From positions 3,472,001-3,536,000 of the forward strand of contig NZ_RBKU01000001.1 in the NCBI RefSeq assembly GCF_003633615.1: 64,000 bases of DNA, read 5' to 3'. Origin of the DNA: Mucilaginibacter gracilis (lineage in GTDB: Bacteria > Bacteroidota > Bacteroidia > Sphingobacteriales > Sphingobacteriaceae). Below are positions 60,601-64,000 of the stretch, piece after piece. The notes beneath the pieces were generated by a model that was not told the origin of the DNA, did not search any database, and worked only from the letters and a program-made list of their open reading frames with translations. The position numbers and the translations under genes were made by a program. Position 1 is the first letter of the stretch, and every line of letters starts with the position of its first letter.

Positions 60601-62223
60601 AAACCAGGCGAAGGCGGCCAGCTACCCGGCCATAAGGTTGACGATTGGATTGCCAAAACCCGCCATGCTACGCCGGGCGTAGGTTTAATATCGCCGCCGC
60701 CGCACCACGATATTTACTCTATCGAAGATTTGGCGCAACTGATATTCGATTTAAAAAATGCTAACCGCGCCGCACGTATCAACGTTAAGTTGGTTTCAAA
60801 AGCTGGTGTAGGTACCATAGCAGCCGGTGTTGCAAAGGCACATGCCGATGTTATATTAATTGCCGGGTACGATGGTGGTACAGGTGCATCGCCAATAAGC
60901 TCCATCAAACACGCGGGTTTACCTTGGGAGCTTGGCCTGGCCGAAGCTCACCAAACCCTGGTACGAAGCAAACTGCGCAGCCGTGTGGTATTACAGGCCG
61001 ACGGACAAATGAAAACCGGTCGCGATTTAGCCATAGCCTGTTTAATGGGTGCCGAAGAGTGGGGCGTTGCAACAGCAGCCTTAGTTGTAGGCGGTTGTAT
61101 TATGATGCGTAAATGTCACTTAAACACCTGCCCTGTAGGTGTTGCCACGCAAGACCCTGAATTGCGCAAACTTTTTACCGGGCAGCCAGATCATATTGTT
61201 AACCTGTTCCGCTTTTTAGCCGAAGAGATGCGCGAAATTATGGCCGAATTAGGCTTCCGCAACATTAACGAGATGGTTGGCCGCGTACAATTCCTTAAAG
61301 TTAAAGAGGGTATCAAGCATTGGAAAGCTAAAAAGATCGATCTTTCATCTATCCTTCACCCGGTATATAACGCTAAAGGCTTAACCCTTTACAACAGCGA
61401 AAAGCAAGACCATGGTATGGATGATATTTTAGACTGGAAATTGCTGGAAACTGCAAAAAACGCTCTGGAAGATCAAAGCCCGGTATTTGCATCGTTTGAT
61501 GTAAAGAATACCGATCGTACCATCGGCACCATGCTATCAAACGAAATTTCGAAACGCTATGGTTCGGCGGGTTTGCCCGAGAATACCATTAACTTTAAAT
61601 TCTCAGGTTCGGCAGGGCAAAGTTTCGGTGCTTTCTCAACCAAAGGTTTATCTTTTGAGTTAGAAGGCGAAGCAAACGATTATGTAGGCAAGGGCCTGTC
61701 GGGTGCGCAGTTGGCAATTTATCCATCCAAAGAGGCAACTTTTATTCCCGAAGAAAATATCATCATCGGTAACGTTGCCCTTTATGGCGCAACATCGGGC
61801 GAGTTATTTGTGCGGGGTATGGCTGGCGAGCGTTTCGCAGTACGTAACTCGGGCGCAACTGCCGTTGTTGAAGGCGTTGGCGATCATGGTTGCGAATACA
61901 TGACGGGGGGCCGCGCCCTTATCCTTGGTGGTACGGGCCGTAACTTTGCGGCAGGCATGAGCGGTGGTATAGCATGGGTTTACGATCCGGAAAATACCTT
62001 TACCGAAAATTGCAATACCGAAATGGTTGATCTGGACCCGCTATCGGCAAAAGATAAAGAACAGGTTGTTACACTGCTGCGCAAGCACGTACAAATTACC
62101 GGCAGTACAGTTGCCAAAACTCTGCTAGAGAATTGGGAAGAATCATTGCTTCAATTTGTAAAAGTATTTCCTAAAGAGTACAAACGCGTTTTGCAACAGG
62201 CACAATATCAAACCATCAGTTAA
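57700..62223 (+). CDS. gltB: Glutamate synthase, large subunit
   Basis: A 1507-residue enzyme that makes two glutamates from glutamine and 2-oxoglutarate. A short propeptide is followed by the Ntn nucleophile in [12 protein letters not shown] (Cys21). The amidotransferase domain (about 21-430) has [20 protein letters not shown] and [20 protein letters not shown]. The central domain follows. The FMN-binding synthase domain (about 850-1220) has [40 protein letters not shown] and the 3Fe-4S cysteines in [15 protein letters not shown]. The C-terminal GXGXG beta-helix (about 1270-1500) closes it. It forms the ammonia-assimilation complex with GltD encoded 7 bases downstream. Confidence 0.98.
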   Translation: [1507 protein letters not shown]

Positions 62224-62229
62224 TATACA

Positions 62230-63708
62230 ATGGGAAAACCAACTGGATTTAAAGAATTTGGAAGAGAACTTCCAACTAAAATAGCTCCGCAGGAGCGTGT
62301 TACCAACTACAAAGAGTTTGTAAACCTTTACCCCGAAGAAAAGCTGAACGAGCAATCGGCCCGCTGCATGAATTGTGGCGTACCATTTTGCCACTCAGGC
62401 TGCCCGCTTGGCAATATTATTCCCGAGTTTAACGATGCCGTGTATCGCAAAAACTGGGAAGAGGCTTATACCATTCTGTCGTCAACCAATAACTTCCCCG
62501 AGTTTACGGGCCGCATTTGCCCTGCACCTTGCGAATCGGCATGTGTGTTAGGCATTAACAAACCGCCCGTAGCTATCGAAGAAATTGAGAAACATATTAT
62601 CGAGATAGCTTATTCTAAAGGCTTGGTTAAGCCAACCGCGCCGTTAGTTAAAACAGGCAAAAAGGTTGCTGTAGTAGGTTCGGGCCCGGCTGGTTTAGCT
62701 GCGGCTGCGCAACTGGCTAAAGCCGGCCACATTGTAACCGTTTTTGAGCGCGACGATAAACCCGGAGGCTTATTGCGCTACGGTATCCCCGATTTTAAAC
62801 TGGAAAAATGGGTTGTTGAACGCCGCGTTAAATTGATGGAAGAAGATGGCATCACCTTTAGGTTAAATACCGAAGTGGGTAAAGATATTGCTCCTGATGA
62901 GTTAATGCGTAATAACGATGCAGTTATACTTTCGGGCGGCTCAACCATACCGCGTAACCTGCCTATTGAGGGCCGAGAGTTAAAAGGTATTTATTTTGCG
63001 ATGGACTTTTTAAAACAGCAAAATAAACGCGTAAGTAGCACAGGCTTTGCAGCCGAAGATATTTTAGCCACCGGTAAAGATGTGGTTGTAATAGGCGGTG
63101 GCGATACCGGCAGCGATTGCGTAGGCACTTCAAACCGCCAGGGCGCAAAATCAGTACGTCAGTTTGAGGTAATGATACAGCCGCCTGCCGCACGTACACA
63201 ACATATGCCCTGGCCAACCTATCCTATGGTGTTAAAAACTACCAGTTCGCACGAGGAAGGTGTTGAGCGCCATTGGGGGATAAACACCAAACAGTTTTTA
63301 GGCGACGAAAACGGTAACCTGCGTGCCCTTAAAGTTACCGATGTAAACTGGGAACTTGATGTAATGAACCGCCCGGTTAAATTTCACGAAATAGAAGGCT
63401 CCGAAAGGGAAATACCTTGTCAGGCCGTTTTTTTAGCCATGGGCTTTGTTAACCCGCAATATGTAGGTATGCTTGAGCAATTGGGCGTTGAGCTTGATGA
63501 GCGCAAAAACGTAAAGGCCCGCGAAGGTGTTTACCGCACCAATGTAAGCAAAGTGTTTACAGCAGGGGATATGCGCCGCGGCCAGTCGTTGGTAGTATGG
63601 GCAATATCCGAGGGCCGCGAGTGCGCCCGCAAGGTTGATGAGTTTTTAATGGGCCACACCACGCTGGAAAGCAAGGATGCCATTAACATGTTTGAACAAG
63701 CATTTTAA
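62230..63708 (+). CDS. gltD: Glutamate synthase, small subunit
   Basis: A 492-residue electron-transfer subunit. Two cysteine clusters in the N-terminus bind 4Fe-4S centres ([20 protein letters not shown] and [14 protein letters not shown]). The FAD site is [20 protein letters not shown] with [20 protein letters not shown]. The NADPH site is [20 protein letters not shown], and the C-terminal FAD motif is [20 protein letters not shown]. It passes electrons from NAD(P)H to GltB. The gene is seven bases downstream of gltB and is followed by a terminator. Confidence 0.98.
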   Translation: MGKPTGFKEFGRELPTKIAPQERVTNYKEFVNLYPEEKLNEQSARCMNCGVPFCHSGCPLGNIIPEFNDAVYRKNWEEAYTILSSTNNFPEFTGRICPAPCESACVLGINKPPVAIEEIEKHIIEIAYSKGLVKPTAPLVKTGKKVAVVGSGPAGLAAAAQLAKAGHIVTVFERDDKPGGLLRYGIPDFKLEKWVVERRVKLMEEDGITFRLNTEVGKDIAPDELMRNNDAVILSGGSTIPRNLPIEGRELKGIYFAMDFLKQQNKRVSSTGFAAEDILATGKDVVVIGGGDTGSDCVGTSNRQGAKSVRQFEVMIQPPAARTQHMPWPTYPMVLKTTSSHEEGVERHWGINTKQFLGDENGNLRALKVTDVNWELDVMNRPVKFHEIEGSEREIPCQAVFLAMGFVNPQYVGMLEQLGVELDERKNVKAREGVYRTNVSKVFTAGDMRRGQSLVVWAISEGRECARKVDEFLMGHTTLESKDAINMFEQAF

Positions 63709-63750
63709 ACAAGCTTCACTTAACAAATCAAACCCTATATTCAATCAATT

Positions 63751-63777
63751 AAGCCGGCTAATCACCGGCTTTTTTTG
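63751..63777 (+). terminator. Intrinsic terminator after gltD
   Basis: AAGCCGG (63751-63757) pairs with CCGGCTT (63765-63771) around a 7-base loop, and a run of T follows. It lies 43 bases beyond the gltD stop codon and ends the gltBD operon. Confidence 0.9.
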
Positions 63778-63958
63778 TGGGGTTTATTTTTCAATAATCA
63801 AAAAAAAGCCCATTTTGTTGCGAGCGATAGCTTAGTAATTGCACGGAAGCAAGGCCGCTATACAAGGTCAATATACCTTCATGCTCCGTAATAGCAAGGT
63901 ATTTTACGTGTTAAAGTATTGTAAATCAATTATATTGAAAAATATTTTCAAATATATT

Positions 63959-63988
63959 TTGCACTAAGCTTATCTCGTTATATATTTG
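63959..63988 (+). promoter_or_regulatory. Bacteroidota-type promoter for a gene beyond the window
   Basis: A TTG (63959-63961, within TTTTG) is followed after 19 bases by TATATTTG (63981-63988), a perfect TAnnTTTG box. The spacing is right for the -33/-7 promoter of Bacteroidota. The surrounding 60 bases are very AT-rich. The gene it serves would start to the right of position 64000. Confidence 0.6.
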
Positions 63989-64000
63989 TCTATTAAATCT

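Overview
The window looks like a chromosomal segment of a Sphingobacteriaceae-like Bacteroidota, probably close to Mucilaginibacter or Pedobacter. The signs are two SusC/SusD pairs each tied to an ECF sigma factor and a FecR anti-sigma factor, a gliding-type (T9SS type B) C-terminal domain followed by a PorP/SprF protein, 'TAnnTTTG' promoter boxes, and the family set as a whole (DUF4369-TlpA, DUF4920, GH92, OMP_b-brl_3). No species assignment is possible by eye. No rRNA, complete tRNA or CRISPR array was seen.

Layout. (1) 1-7400 is a scarred accessory region. It holds the 5' end of an ISAs1-type transposase that seems to have cut a gene in two, a DUF4935 PIN-domain gene, a 3'-tRNA-like sequence next to a truncated and chimeric tyrosine recombinase, a TonB-type beta-barrel gene, and fused fragments of three unrelated genes. 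(2) 6807-20351 is a protein or peptide utilisation locus: a divergent ECF sigma factor, FecR, SusC, SusD, a DUF4369/TlpA-like protein without its catalytic cysteines, a second TlpA-like protein with CxxC, an M16 metallopeptidase and an S8 subtilase. (3) 20400-22780 is a second graveyard: a decayed Crp/Fnr gene, a frameshifted unknown gene, and a frameshifted AbiEi-type antitoxin gene that keeps two perfect operator palindromes. (4) 22786-33639 is a polysaccharide utilisation locus: sigma, FecR, SusC, SusD, GH28 and GH92. (5) 33767-36969 holds a bestrophin, two paralogous methyltransferases and a divergent Crp/Fnr regulator. (6) 37495-44070 is a compact eight-gene operon: phytoene/squalene synthase, IPP isomerase, GTP cyclohydrolase I, an SDR without its catalytic Tyr, a flavin reductase, a CrtI/amine-oxidase-like flavoprotein, an MpaB-family oxygenase and a MarR-type regulator. 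It has AT-rich palindromes upstream. (7) 44133-50604 holds a DUF1275 membrane protein and an IgGFc/PKD surface protein with its PorP/SprF partner. (8) 50650-57300 holds a methyltransferase gene broken by an in-frame amber codon, a DUF4920 protein, a response regulator/histidine kinase pair, modABC, two palindromic repeats and an F420-reductase-like NADP-binding protein. (9) 57700-63708 is gltBD.

How the genes work together. The two SusCD loci are built the same way. Each TonB receptor carries an N-terminal STN domain, so substrate sensing should pass from SusC to FecR to the ECF sigma factor and then to the operon. The first locus imports the products of secreted proteases and the second those of glycosidases. 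The terpenoid/pterin/flavin operon is the most interesting candidate system. It joins the first steps of carotenoid synthesis to pterin synthesis and several redox enzymes under a built-in MarR-type regulator, which suggests a light- or oxidative-stress programme with an uncharacterised oxidative step carried out by the MpaB-like protein.
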